Notes: generated from the letters alone by a model not told the origin. 64,000 nt of DNA from Neofusicoccum parvum (GCA_020912385.1 CP087214.1:186001-250000); one strand, 5' to 3'; positions 1 to 10,785 are shown, numbered from the stretch's first letter. Translations and numbers: made by a program.

Positions 1-759
1 CCAGATGAAGGTAGTACTAGGAGGGTGGTCATTGAGGACGTAGTACACCCCGTTCCTCTTGTACAGACGGTTCCCCTCGGTGCCTGAGTAGCCGTCGGGC
101 GCGCTGAAGGCGGCTTGCAAGCGGTCTTCGCTGAATCCGTCGGCTGACAGCTGGGCCATGTTGATGTCTGTGTTGCCGGATACGATGTACATGGTGTCGT
201 CGTCGTCAATGTGGAGCCCGCAGTCGTAGTAGCAGTGGTCAATCTCACCCGCCTTCTGCCAAGGGCCCGCAGGGTCAGATGCCGTGTAGACATGCGTGTG
301 GGAAAACCCGATGCATCCATACCAGTACCAGAGCTGGTTGCTCTCGCGGTACCGCATCGTCGATGCCCAGGTCCCGCCGACATATGCTGTCTGCCCGTCT
401 GTCATGTTGTACGCCTCTGAAAAGCTCAGCGTAGGGACTGAATGTCCGAGAAACTCCCAATTGACCATGTCGTTTGACCGCAGGACCGGTGCTCCCGGTG
501 AGTAATGCATATTGGAAGCTGAGAAGTAGTACGCGCCGTCAGGCCCGCGAAAGATGTCGTTATCCGCAAAGTCCTCATAGATGACCGGGTTCTTGAAGGT
601 GCTATCTTCCAATGCAGGTAGAGCGGTGGCTGCACCTCGAAGCCGCGTCAGCAGAGTGTTTGGAGCCTTTGCTCTGGCAGACTCACTTTCTGGTAGAGAT
701 TGGAGACTGGCAAACACCAACGACGGCAGGCCAATCAAGCAGAGAATCGTGCGCTTCAT
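1..759 (-). CDS. Secreted glycoside hydrolase family 43 enzyme, 5' part (runs off window)
   Basis: The frame is open from an ATG at 759 down to the window edge, giving 253 codons with no intron or stop; the 3' end lies outside the window. The N-terminus (about residues 1-18, MKRTILCLIGLPSLVFAS) is a signal peptide, so the enzyme is exported. From residue 57 the order NPVIYEDFADNDIF, then RGPDGAYYFSAS, then VLRSNDMVNWEF is the typical first blade of the GH43 five-bladed propeller; the ADND segment (65-68) holds the predicted catalytic base Asp. Family members are beta-xylosidases or alpha-L-arabinofuranosidases acting on hemicellulose. The catalytic acid Glu and any C-terminal module are not visible, so the substrate cannot be assigned. 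Confidence 0.85.
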   Translation of the reverse strand, partial: MKRTILCLIGLPSLVFASLQSLPESESARAKAPNTLLTRLRGAATALPALEDSTFKNPVIYEDFADNDIFRGPDGAYYFSASNMHYSPGAPVLRSNDMVNWEFLGHSVPTLSFSEAYNMTDGQTAYVGGTWASTMRYRESNQLWYWYGCIGFSHTHVYTASDPAGPWQKAGEIDHCYYDCGLHIDDDDTMYIVSGNTDINMAQLSADGFSEDRLQAAFSAPDGYSGTEGNRLYKRNGVYYVLNDHPPSTTFIW

Positions 760-1650
760 GTTGATAAATATTCTCACCTGTTGCTGGTTGCTTCGAGTGA
801 AAGCTGATTATAGAGAGATTGATGAGGAGGTATATAAAGATGTTGGACATAAACCCAGGATCGCCGGGTAATCTCTTGACCCCACCGCACACCGGTGGGC
901 GTCTACAGCGTTGCTATTCAACCACCGTCAGAAAAAAATACGATTTGCAAGCTTCATTCCCTCAACGCGAATATCTGTACAAGGAAAAGGCAACCTCGTA
1001 GAGACATCTTTAGCCAAATTGAATTAATCGTCAGGCTAAATTGGTCTTTCTGGCAGATCCACGGTCCCGGCGGGCGTACTGACGCCGGAACTCTCGGCCA
1101 ATCAGCAATCATTGTAGCCGAGACAACAATACAACAACTGATGGTGCGCGCAGAAATCACGCCAGAAATTGGTGAGCTGATCAAGGAGACAAAACAACAT
1201 AACCTCACATGCTTATTATGGCGCCCACTCCGGAGGTCAAGGACGACATGGGCACCACCGCGTTTCGCAGTTCAATGGCAATACCGGATATGGAGCCCAC
1301 CAGGACACTCCAAACAGTGATACTGATACCAGCGACATCATGGATGCCGATCCAGCAATGTATTAGTCCCCCCAGATCAAATACTCCCACAATCAGACTC
1401 CCACCCGAACCGGCAGTCTTAATCTGAACAACAAATTCAGGAAATACACGGTAGCCGAAGGAGTCCTCCATTTTATGCCATGCTGATGGCTGGCAAAGCT
1501 CCATAACTGGTAGCATGAGTCTGTTTGCGGAGGATGTTCAACTTCAACACTCTGCAGTCATCGGGTAAATGCTGCTATAAGACTGAATGAGCGTGCTCAC
1601 TCAAAGATGAGCACATATTGTTTCTTTTAGTCACCCCTGAGTTCAGTAAA
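760..1650. other. Intergenic region: GH43 promoter side and 3' flank of the FAD oxidoreductase gene
   Basis: Between the GH43 start and the stop of the next minus-strand gene. It holds an AT-rich GH43 5' flank with a tatataaa string near 831. No recognisable gene was found except the doubtful hydrophobic frame at 1205-1516. Confidence 0.6.
1205..1516 (-). CDS. Doubtful 103-aa hydrophobic open frame
   Basis: An ATG-initiated minus-strand frame of 103 codons with two or three hydrophobic stretches (for example VAGISITVWSVLVGSISGIA) that could span a membrane. I do not recognise the family. It sits in the 5' flank of the GH43 gene, has no visible introns and could be a chance frame, a relic of a transporter, or a small membrane protein. 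It is listed only because the hydrophobic segments are longer than expected by chance. Confidence 0.2.
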   Translation of the reverse strand: MLPVMELCQPSAWHKMEDSFGYRVFPEFVVQIKTAGSGGSLIVGVFDLGGLIHCWIGIHDVAGISITVWSVLVGSISGIAIELRNAVVPMSSLTSGVGAIISM

Positions 1651-3468
1651 TTACAATTTCGCCTTTGCATTACCCGACCCTTCTTCCCTGCCCGGATAGT
1701 GATTCTGCTCTGCAATACCTTTCACAATACTCCTCAATTCCTCCATATGCATTTTTCCCACACCACTTGGAGTTTCATCATACTTCTTGCACAAGTGGGC
1801 TGCGACTGCGGTCGCAATCGCATGCTGACCACCATTCCCCATAAACTTCGTGTTCGAGCCGGCCACGTGAGTTACACTAATGTGTTTTCCAGCCATCATC
1901 AAGTTTTTAACATTATTCGAATAGAGGCAACGAAACGGAATATCGTAGTCTTTGTGGTCACGCTCGTCCCATTCCCAGTAACTGAGCCGAAAATCGTACT
2001 TGGCACCGGTTTCCGGCGGGTAGTGCAAACAAAACGCTCCTCCATTCTTGACAACAGCATCTGGGAAGGCTGCGTGGGTGCGAATGTCGGTTTCTGTGAG
2101 AACGTAGGCCCCCCTGTACCGCCTGAATTCACCTTGTGCGGCCACAAAAGCAACATGGTCGAGCTTGAGACCCGCGTATTTCTCAGGCTCCATAGTCTTC
2201 ACGTTGGAAAACGTCCCATATATAGCACGAAGCAAATGATCGCGGATATGCTCGCCCTGAGTATATGGATCCAGCCGTTGTCCGTATTCCCAGAAATGGG
2301 TGAGTGGTCGCTTCATCCGCCGGCGGGTCCTGGGGTCAGGAGGGACTATCACTGGTCCCGGTCCATTCTCAATTCCAGGCTTCGTGAGCTGGCCCCCGAG
2401 ATCGGAGAAGTCCTTTGCGACCTCAGTGGCCCAGGGCACGTCTGGAAATGCGACAGGCGAGTCGGTCATTTGAGTACGGAAGAAGACGGTGTTGCCATGA
2501 TGCGTCTCTTCGCGCTGTTTAGGAGCAAGACTCTCCCCGTACTCTTCTTGTGACTCCTGACCATACAGGGTTTCTGCGCCTGCGTAGTTGCCAAGCAGGG
2601 CCCTTCCCGAGCAATCGATGATCACCGGTGCTGTCAATCGTATTTCCCGTCCGCTCCGCGCATCCCGTGCGTCAATGGAAACGATTTTCGAATCTTCAGT
2701 AGTGACATTGAAAACAGTGTGTTCCAAGAACACTGCCGCATTCGCCTGACCGTCGAGCAGATGCCGCGCCAGCAAGTCTCCATCAGGAGCCCGTTCAGAG
2801 ATTTCATCAATCAAAGGTCCGGTTACACCGCGCGGGTGAAGTCCGATTTCGATGCTGGCGTTACCACCCAGGTAAGGGCGGCTGTGAACCAGAGCCACGC
2901 GCTCTCCCAGTCGGGCTGCCGCAAGTGCGGCAGTAGATCCGACCACACCACCCCCGATTACAACGGTATCGAAGCGCCCAGCATCGACGGGCTTCTCAGG
3001 AAGTCTGCGAAGTCGCCGTCGCCAAGCGCGTTCCGTCTCATCTGCGCACGCAGGGGGAGCGTCATCCTCGCGGCTGAAGAAAATAGCGTCGCATCGTCCG
3101 CAGAATCCGGTCAAGTCATGCAACTCCAGTTTGACTGGACCCTTCGGCAACTCCACCCTTCCGCCAAGTTGCCACGTCCAATCTTTGTCGTTTGTACCGA
3201 ATTCAGTGTCAAGCGGACTTCCGTTGATCGCGAGGGTGAAACGTCCTGGATGATAACCGGGAACCCAATCTTTCGCTCGCACCCAGACGTTGTATTCGCC
3301 AGTTTCTACAACCGAGATGGTTGTTGTAGCATCTGCGACTGGGTTCCCATTGCCATGCGCAAGCAGGTAAGATGATCCCATTTCGAGCTCGAATTGTGAA
3401 TCCAGAACCCAGCCGCCATAGTCATCGAAGGCTTCGGCTTCTACCAGGATTCCGGAGGGCAGTCCCAT
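1651..3468 (-). CDS. FAD-dependent oxidoreductase with N-terminal beta-sandwich (carbohydrate-binding-like) domain
   Basis: A single-exon gene of 605 residues. Residues 1-135 resemble the beta-sandwich found beside bacterial xanthan-lyase-like and glycan-associated proteins: it begins ILVEAEAFDDYGGW and later has GEYNVWVRAKDW. Residues 165-200 form a Rossmann FAD-binding motif (VVIGGGVVGSTAA, then an RPYLGGNASIEIG segment typical of the FAD_oxidored family, PF12831). The C-terminal third carries GSNTKFMGNGGQHAIATA, the second FAD contact of this family. There is no signal peptide, so it is probably cytosolic. The family is best known from bacterial polysaccharide-utilisation loci; beside GH43, a role in oxidising or isomerising a plant-glycan sugar is a reasonable inference, but the substrate is unknown. 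Confidence 0.8.
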   Translation of the reverse strand: MGLPSGILVEAEAFDDYGGWVLDSQFELEMGSSYLLAHGNGNPVADATTTISVVETGEYNVWVRAKDWVPGYHPGRFTLAINGSPLDTEFGTNDKDWTWQLGGRVELPKGPVKLELHDLTGFCGRCDAIFFSREDDAPPACADETERAWRRRLRRLPEKPVDAGRFDTVVIGGGVVGSTAALAAARLGERVALVHSRPYLGGNASIEIGLHPRGVTGPLIDEISERAPDGDLLARHLLDGQANAAVFLEHTVFNVTTEDSKIVSIDARDARSGREIRLTAPVIIDCSGRALLGNYAGAETLYGQESQEEYGESLAPKQREETHHGNTVFFRTQMTDSPVAFPDVPWATEVAKDFSDLGGQLTKPGIENGPGPVIVPPDPRTRRRMKRPLTHFWEYGQRLDPYTQGEHIRDHLLRAIYGTFSNVKTMEPEKYAGLKLDHVAFVAAQGEFRRYRGAYVLTETDIRTHAAFPDAVVKNGGAFCLHYPPETGAKYDFRLSYWEWDERDHKDYDIPFRCLYSNNVKNLMMAGKHISVTHVAGSNTKFMGNGGQHAIATAVAAHLCKKYDETPSGVGKMHMEELRSIVKGIAEQNHYPGREEGSGNAKAKL

Positions 3469-4694
3469 TGTGATCCGTAGCTCTTTGCTGGACTAAATGG
3501 GAAAATGTTTGGGTGTGTTGCAGCTGGCAATAAAGGAACAGAGAACGATGAGGCTTGACAATTGTAAGTTTCTTTGCATAGCCGAGGTCATCCGAGCCAA
3601 TGAGTCCCCAGTGTCATGCGGAGAAATCTGAGCGATCGCGCCTACTTGATTACTGAACAACCCTATCAAAGCGCGCCGAAATGTTCAAGAGACCATGATC
3701 CTTGGCAGAGCTATGGTGTAGCACCCCAAGAGGGGAAATTCGAGAGAGCTCAGTACATACAGCCATGATGATGTCATCCGGTGTCGTCATCGGGATATCG
3801 CCGAAAGCTCCATGGCCGAGTGCTCCTGGAAGAAATGGAAAACATGGCTTTTCACGAATGTGGGGTGTTGTTGTCATTTGTTATATCTACGAGGTTTCCG
3901 CCCCCGGACACCGGCAGAGCCGGCTTCCACGGGTTATACAAACGCTCCAGTTCGCTAATTGCTTCGTCCGCTTCGATTTCGGTGAATGCACTTTCAACCA
4001 CCATGTATCCGTGCCTGATGATGTGCTCAATTAATTTCTAGAAATGCGGACTTGGCGGCGAGGATCTTCGAGCGAGCTGCTGTTTAGAACTAACTTCTCG
4101 GTTGACAATAATTTATTTCCAGGTTATGAAGATCGAGAATCCATGTCACAAGCTCAAGATAGATGCTGATGGTAGCCGAGATCTCCAAATTGCTATTCTC
4201 ATGAGCTTAAGAGGTGTATAGAGCGGGATAGCGCGCATAAAAAGCGGGATGATTCGGCTCGCCCGGCCGGTGCAAAAATAGCTGCGTCTAGTCAATTAGA
4301 ATTCGGGAATTGTGGAGTAAAGCATCAGCAGGCATCATCCGCTACGAGAAAAACGGGAGTCATGAAGAGAGTATGATAGTAGATGACTGGACGATGTTTG
4401 ACTATGATGTCTCGGCCGGGACAATCACGTGCACGACACTACATCGGCCTCTTCAAATATTCAAAATCTAAAAACTCAATAAGGATTCTACATCTTCCTT
4501 TCAACATTTCATGAGGCCTTCACATTTTGCCTGCTTTGGCATGAACGGACACAATATGCAACGGCGCGACGCGCGCGCGGAACAACATGTCGGTTGATAT
4601 ATCGAAATTTTTTTTAACAATCTACATCTACACGTAACAAGTCTAAAGGTATAACATCACGCATGAGCCACATTATCGGTCCAAAGCCTAATGC
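3469..4694. other. Intergenic region, no gene seen
   Basis: This 1.2-kb spacer holds the 5' flank of the FAD oxidoreductase gene (near 3469) and the 3' flank of the phosphate permease gene (near 4695, AT-rich with a ttttttt run near 4610). The small frames on both strands lack codon bias or recognisable motifs. Confidence 0.6.
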
Positions 4695-6617
4695 CTAGAA
4701 CCCAGGGGCATTGAGGAACAAGCCCATAAGAACTCCTCCAAGTGTTCCGGCGATGGGGATGGTGGCGATCCATGAGAGAACCAGCAGGCCCACACGCTGG
4801 AAGTTGACAGCCTTCAGCGTGCCGTTGCAAAGTCCAACGCCGACTGTGGCGCCAGTGATGCACATAGATGTGGACACAGGGAGTGAGAATTGCGAGAAGA
4901 CGAGGACTGTGATAGCGGCACCCATCTCCATAGAGCAACCTGTGAAAGCAGAGAGTGAGCAGATGCACATGTCGCGTCAGGGGGGAGGGAGACATACCTC
5001 TGCTGGGCGAGTGGTAAGTAATCTTGTTGCCCATGACCTTCATGATGTTGTAGCCGTAGGTGATGAGGCCGAGGGAGATGGTGGCAGAAAGAACGGCAAG
5101 CTGCCAGACGGGGACTGGAGCCTTGGCCGCGGCGGCGTCGCCGGTGGACCAGGCCGAGTAGATGACGGCCCAGGGTCCGACCGAGTTTCCAATGTCGTTG
5201 GCGCCGTGGGCGAAGGAAGCGGTGCAAGCCGTGAGAACCTGGACAAACGAGTAGGTGTGCTCGACCTCGTTGGGGTACTTCTCGGCGTTTGCGTACACGC
5301 GCTTCATGCGCTCGCCCTCCGGAGTGCCAGCGATACCGGTCTGGGCAGCGTGGATGTCGTAGTGGAGGCCGTAGAGAGCACCGCACACGATCATGGCGGG
5401 AATGCGCTTTGCGAGGATCTTCATGTTGTGGACCTCGTAGAGCTGGCCAGGGCCCATGGGGTTCTCGTGCAGCGTGCGCATGGCCCAGCCAATGGGACCG
5501 GGCTTCTGCCTCAGCTTTGCGTGCAGCTTCTCCTCACCCTTAGCCATGAGGTCTTTGTAGTTGGCCTGCGTTGCCTCGATGGCAACAAGCTTCTTCTCGT
5601 TGTCGATGGGCGCGATGTCCGGGGAGTCGCCGGCCTCGGCTCCTTTGACGCCAAGTTCGGTGATGGAATCCGGCGAGCGAGTGGAGACCTGCTCGTCCTC
5701 TTCCTCGTGGACGACAGCGTAATTGGGAACATGGGCCCGGTCGGCATCGGCAGGCGCGGGGCGCTTGAACAGCAGAGGACCCTGGATGAACATCCACCAC
5801 TTGACAGTGTAGTCCTTGTTGATGATCCTGGCGTGCACGAAGGGGACGAAAAAGAAGGCCGCCAGAGCGCAGACGCCGCCGCCAGTACCCATGGTGACAG
5901 CAGCCACATACCACGAGGGCTTCTTGTTCAGGCCGAGATTAGGCGAGCCCTTGTAGACGATGGACAGCGTGCAGACCGTGCCGGCGATGAGGAACCAGAA
6001 GGGCGAGGTGTACACAGCCCACGGCACGGGATTCTTGCGCATGTGGACCACGAGCTTGATCAGCATGAAGATGGTAGCACCAAAGCCGGCCGAGATGGCA
6101 GGAGCCATTCCCAGCCCGGCAAAGATGGCACCGAGGCCCTTGCCGTTGTTCCAGCCCCATTGCACCTCGGAGGCTCCGACAGTGGCAACACCCACACCCG
6201 CGACGGCCGAGATGAGCGAGTAGGTCGAGGAGACGTGCGCGGAGTGTCGTGTGCACCACATGACCCAGGTCGAGGCGGCGGCGAGCGCGCACGTGAAGGC
6301 CAGCATCTGGACGCCGGCGTTGTCGCGGAAGGCCGAGTTGGGGATGATGCCGTTCTTGATGGTGTCCGCCGTGCGGGCGCCGACCGTGATTGCTCCGAGC
6401 ATCTCGAATATGGTGCCGAATATCATGGCCTGTCTGTACGAAATCGATCTCGACGAGACGCTGGTGGCCCAGGCGTTGGCAACATCGTCTGCGCAACCAG
6501 TCAGTATCGGTCTCCGGAACGAGGGCGGGGCTGCTCACTGGCGCCGTTGTTGTAGGCATCGAGCATGGCAAAGAACGTGCCGATAACGAACACGTAGGTA
6601 TACTGGTCGAGTGCCAT
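4695..6617 (-). CDS. Na+/phosphate symporter (PiT family, PHO-4/Pho89-like)
   Basis: Three exons, complement(4695..4939, 4998..6488, 6539..6617), give 604 residues with all phases closing. The family signature occurs twice: GANDVAN at about 25-31, which is split by intron 1 (A|AC), and HGANDIGNSVGP in the C-terminal half. There are about 10-12 membrane segments around a long hydrophilic loop (acidic HEEEDEQVS stretch), as in Neurospora PHO-4 and yeast Pho89, and the length fits. The protein imports phosphate with sodium across the plasma membrane. The start is the ATG at 6617 in a good context (CAAGATGG). Two CACGTG palindromes about 0.5 and 0.9 kb upstream fit control by a NUC-1/Pho4-type bHLH factor. 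Confidence 0.95.
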
Positions 6618-6985
6618 CTTGATGGAGGTGAGCAGGTGCCAATGGGTGCTGGTTCCGGACGCTGGGGAAAGGCAAAGGTAGCGAGCCAGGGCTTTTATGG
6701 GCCAACCGACTCGCCGTCCGGCTGCCCCGAGCTCTTCCGGGGACTCAGCAAGGCATTGTGAACGTCGTATTCAGAGACGTGCCACGTTCTCGTTTCGCCC
6801 ATTCGATTCGACATTGGATCTGATACAGTCGGATCGTGTGCGCAGGCGTGCCACTAACGAAAAATCAACATGGCGCCAGGAGAGCAGCCAAGCGCACTCC
6901 CGCTTACGCACGTTGACTGGTGGCTTTCGGAGGGGGACCAAAGAGGACACTGCACCCGTGGACTGGTGCAAAGGCTGAGGTGCCG

Positions 6986-7069
6986 TTGGCGGACGAGACA
7001 CTTGGCGGAGGTGGCACTGGGCGGAGCCGCTTGGCGGGGGAGACGCTCAGCGGAAGGGGGACTTGGCGG
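6986..7069. repeat. Cluster of four TTGGCGG heptamers in the phosphate permease 5' flank
   Basis: Exact TTGGCGG occurs at 6986, 7002, 7031 and 7063 on the plus strand, embedded in a G-rich stretch with further near-matches (TGGGCGG at 7018). The spacing is irregular (16, 29, 32). It may be an array of regulator sites or a decayed minisatellite; nothing in the sequence decides. Confidence 0.5.
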
Positions 7070-7117
7070 GGCTTGGCCGCATGCTTTAAGCCTTCCAATG
7101 AGCGCGCCTCAAATCTA

Positions 7118-7123
7118 CACGTG
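7118..7123. promoter_or_regulatory. CACGTG E-box, candidate NUC-1/Pho4 site
   Basis: A perfect palindrome 501 bp upstream of the phosphate permease ATG. CACGTG is the established core site for Neurospora NUC-1 and yeast Pho4 in phosphate-starvation promoters. A second copy lies at 7504-7509. Confidence 0.45.
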
Positions 7124-7503
7124 GGCGATATGGATGGTTCTTATCGTGACGTCGGTTTCGTCTTGGTCGTCGCCATGCGTGGTCCCGTACCTGCCCAGAT
7201 GGTCTTGCGGCGTCTTCGTGCGGGCATTGCGACTGATGTTCCCAGCGCGCCTCGCGTCTCGTCTCCCAGCGATTCGCGGATGATGCCGACGCCGCCAGAA
7301 TCCCACGCGCAACCGGCCGGTGGATAGCCAGCTGACAATCGGTTTCGGGACTTATGCTGCCCACTCTAAGTCCGCGGAGCTGAGTATCGCCCTGACACGC
7401 ATGGTACGCTGTAAACGTTCGACGGTGTGCACAGAGCGCGCGCCGGGGTCATGCTTTCCAGTGTATGCCGAGAGCGAGGAGGATAGGCTGGGCTCAGAGG
7501 CCA

Positions 7504-7509
7504 CACGTG
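7504..7509. promoter_or_regulatory. Second CACGTG E-box
   Basis: This copy lies within ccacacgtgtt, itself a longer palindrome (ACACGTGT), about 0.9 kb upstream of the phosphate permease. It may act with the site at 7118, or be unrelated. Confidence 0.35.
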
Positions 7510-7599
7510 TTAGCTGGACCTGGAGAGTAAAATTCTGGAATAAATATGCTTTTACCTGCGTCACACCGCGGATTCCGGAAACAATACCGAGTCGCTAGA

Positions 7600-9565
7600 T
7601 GTCAATCTCGGCGGTCTCTAGACAGCTCCCTGTGATAGCCACCCGACTTTGGCTTCTTGAGCCGGCCCTGAGGGGGCGGCATCATGACATGTCGTGATGC
7701 CCCCCTCCCAACCCTGGAATCTGCAGCCCTATGCAAGGTCGCGAACTCCTTTGCCAATGTTCTATCAAGACTGTACACCAAGAAAGCTTATTGTCGACAA
7801 GACAATGTATGAGGCAGGATAGGAGGAGGTGCCCATGTTCATAGCTAATCCTTAGCGATGCGTGGTCATCGAATCCTCGTAGCTTGTTGTCCGCCTCGAT
7901 CGCGTGGCATTTCTTGGTATGACTGCGGATACTGTAACTTTACAAGGCCTATTACTATTTGTGCTCGTTCAACCAGTCTGTTGATTCCTGTTTTCAATAT
8001 CGAAATCCTACAGCGCGCCTTCACCATTCCCAGTGTCCTCGGTACGCACCCGGTCCCCAACGATACTCTCTGTGGAATCTTGGCGCATGAGTAGACAGAC
8101 GTATCCACTAGAAGGTTATCCGTGATGGAGGTATCCTTCGGCCACCACGATCTCCAGGCAACAGAGATAACTTCTACTGGTGTATTAAAGGGGCTTTTCG
8201 TCGTCAAAGAACTTGAACAAGCGATCAAGGTAGTGTAGGCGTGATTGGTATCCTTCTCCCAAACTGCCTTATTAAAGAAGCCGATCCCAAAGGATCTATG
8301 GCATCAGCGGGCGGTGCCCGTCCAGGATAAGGATTAACTACGAGATGCGTTCGTACGTGTCGAAGTACGGCTTTCCGACGGCAGATCTGGACGAGGACGT
8401 TTCAGCTGGCGGTTACAGGGATGGAGCTTGTTATTGCTGCATCCGGCTTTCTGGAGGAGAAGGCGGGTCAGCTCGGATGGCCTTAAAGTGGGTTACAGTG
8501 GCATCGATGTGGTAGATAGAGACCCGAATTCCTTACATTGTGATGAGCGTATGCAGCAACCAGTATGGTTGTGAGCCGTCGCACCCGCTCCGGCGAGCCG
8601 CGCCGGACCAGTCAGTACTCCTGCGAAGCACGATCAAGGGGGGTGAGCTTCTGAAGTTGGTTGAACGCGTTGGATAGAGGCCGCAAGGGTCGTCCGACAT
8701 CGTGCTAGATAAGTAGAATAGTAGCAAGTTGGTTGGAAGCTGGCCAGGACGATTGAGTGAACCCCGCGTCTGTCTTTAGCGCTTAGTCAAATATTGGTCA
8801 TCGTATGCACAGTCGAGTCTCGAGCGGTACAGCGGCACGGGGACTCTATCCAGGCTGGATACCGCACATGCTAGACTTTACTACCTCCCCGAAGGACAGC
8901 AAGTACGTGGGATGCATCTGGTGCTAAGAAAGAAAGCTCTACTACTTAATGCTGGGAATTGGTAGCGATGAAATAGTACTGGAGATATTACACCAGGGAG
9001 ATGAATTTCCTCTCACAGGTACGTACTACAAAGAACGAGAGAAGTATAGCTTGAGCAGAATATTGAGTTAGCGGTTCTTACGAAACGGAAGACCCCGTGC
9101 TGATCTACGAGGTGTTATTACCCGCCCGGATATGCAAGCCATCTATTCTATGCGGGTGGCAGGTGCCAGGTGGCGGAGTTTCCGGGTAACTGCGGCGTGC
9201 GGGAGTTCTGATTGGGCAGGACGACCACCCCAGTACCGACTCAGCCTCGGCCGTCATTCCAGGCAGCTAGATGCTAGACGTCATCATTCAATCGCACGGT
9301 CGCGATGACAGAATATTAGCACATGAAATCCCAGCGCACAAGGTGCATGGTTATGGTGCAAATCAATTTGTACGATACCTAGAATTCGTTTCCGCTTGCG
9401 TCTATAAGGCCGTCATACTCGCTTCCTGGCTCGCCAGTAGAAACACGTCATGAGTCTTGATTTGTGGAGATCATATATTATTTTCCCGGTCTAGAGCGCT
9501 TCGACACCAGATCTTGTGCTTTCCTTGCTTAGATAGCAAACCATGAGAGTCTGCATCCTCTCCCA
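7600..9565. other. Gene-poor region
   Basis: No frame longer than about 120 codons and no recognisable protein. Patches read like coding sequence (for example 7866-8228 on the minus strand and 8270-8510 on the plus strand) but do not join into a gene. One copy of the 34-bp dispersed repeat lies at 9182-9215. Decayed genes or mobile elements are possible. Confidence 0.4.
9182..9215 (+). repeat. 34-bp dispersed repeat, copy A
   Basis: One of four equal-length copies in the window (also 11535-11568, 40258-40291 and 63061-63094). All fit CCGGG, four variable bases, YGCGGCGTGCGG, RRG, YTYTGATTGG without indels. This copy shares further similarity with copy B for about 35 bp downstream (CAGG.CG.CCA ... 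GACTCA). Confidence 0.75.
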
Positions 9566-9908
9566 CTACTGTTTACGATGAAGCCCGCCAGTATCGCCAG
9601 TGTCGTGAATAGCGTTGGGAACAGCGCGTTCGACGCTTTCTGGAAGCTTCTCCTGAAGCTTCTGCGGGACAATGGATGCGGCGCCGCCGCCCTTAGCGTG
9701 ACTTTTGTTTGTGGATTGGCCTGGCTCGGCGCCAGTAGGGTGGATCTGGAGACAGTAAGCACTGAGAGATGATTTGATCGCGGTGTAGACATACAGAATC
9801 TGGAAGAGACTCCTCAAGACCTTTGGGGGCTTGCTTCTGCACATCCCCAGGCACCTTGGAGTTTCCGGTTGCGTGCGAAACGCCCTGTCCTTTTCGGTTC
9901 TCGGCCAT
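9566..9908 (-). CDS. Small conserved fungal protein with two related hydrophilic repeats (97 aa)
   Basis: Two exons, complement(9566..9745, 9795..9908), with a GTATGT..CCAG intron give 97 residues. The protein is hydrophilic and internally repetitive: GVSHATGNSKVPGDVQ then KGLEESLPDS in exon 1, and KSHAKGGG...IVPQKLQEKLPESVERAVPNAIHDTG in exon 2. The pattern (SHATG.SKVP..VQ, then LP.SV...P..IHDTG) matches small uncharacterised proteins seen widely in Pezizomycotina; this recognition is from memory. There is no signal peptide, membrane segment or known catalytic motif. Because it is short and split it is easily missed. It is the only confident gene between 6.6 and 14.1 kb. Confidence 0.7.
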
Positions 9909-10497
9909 AATGCTAGTTGACTTGGGGTTGAAGTCTGGATAACGTCGTTGAGAAATCGAATTCGAGATGCTACAAGTGTGATCGACCAGCAAGAACGGAC
10001 GCCTTCATATATCACCCACTCGACGCATTCCTCTAGTGTTGCTAAGGTCATGACGTACGGCGCTCGTCAGCGTACCGGTCTAAAAGTCTCCGACGCAGGA
10101 GGATTTATCCCTAGCGCACCATTTCCTGACCCCCGCGACAGCCGAAAGTGAAGGAATCCACGATGATGAGCATTACTCTGTTATCCTCGGATCTTTGTCG
10201 TAACAATTCTAGTCTCTGTGTCAACTCTCCTAACGACCTCAACAGCCAGCATCACGACGTTGACTGCAGACTCCAGCGGTCACAAATCAGGCAATGTCTT
10301 GATAAAATTTCCGATGACGCTGCCAGTGCGTTCTAGGGGCATCTCCGGATGACTGGGCAGTGCAAGGATACGCCAGTCCGGAAGCAACGGAGGGCAGTGC
10401 CGAGCTGGGACGTAAACCACGACATCGCCAAGTTCATGATCCCGATGGCTGCTCCGAACCAGCTTTTCTGCGGGCTCGGTCTTACCTCCATTAGTAA
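9909..10497. other. 5' flank of the 97-aa gene; no gene assigned
   Basis: It contains the upstream region of the minus-strand small gene and a Cys- and Asn-rich plus-strand open frame (10148-10336) that could belong with the open frames further right, but no convincing exon chain was found. Confidence 0.4.
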
Positions 10498-10785
10498 TCT
10501 TCCCACCTTGTTCCTGAATATGCAGACGCCGCAAGCTCCCTCGCATCTTCTCAACGATACGCCGAAGAACATCCCAAGTTCGACAACGTCGACAAGGCCC
10601 AATGTCGTGGAATTACTCCGCTTGTCTGGAAGGTAACACTGCATTGCAGTTTAAAGCAAAAATCTAGCCTCATCAGCATTGAATTTGGCGGGGAAATGAT
10701 TGGTTGCGGCTCGAACACGACCTCATGTCCCCCCGAAGATGACGATGAACCAGAATGCCACAAACCAAAGTGTGACGGGTTATGA
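10498..10785 (+). pseudogene. Cryptic open frame without ATG, possible exon of an unrecognised Cys-rich protein
   Basis: Ninety-five open codons and a stop, with no suitable ATG at the left end. The translation looks biological: YAEEHPKFDNVDKAQCRG, VWKVTLHCSLKQK, then EFGGEMIGCGSNTTSC and a DDDEPECHKPKC tail. A GT..CAG intron ending at 10525 would join it in phase to the plus-strand frame ending LFCGL at about 10477. I do not recognise a family. It may be an exon of a secreted protein or a decayed gene. Confidence 0.25.

Noticed and set aside
1060..1110. CCGGCGGG ... CCAATCA resembling the 34-bp repeat
   Set aside because: The order of the two parts is reversed and the central GCGGCGTGCGG is missing.
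4711..6555. 614-codon plus-strand open frame
   Set aside because: Antisense shadow of the phosphate symporter; Asp/Gly/Arg-rich translation without domains.
7866..8228. 120-codon minus-strand frame (VISVAWRSWWPKD)
   Set aside because: No recognisable domain, no splice partners and no start context; left as part of the gene-poor region.
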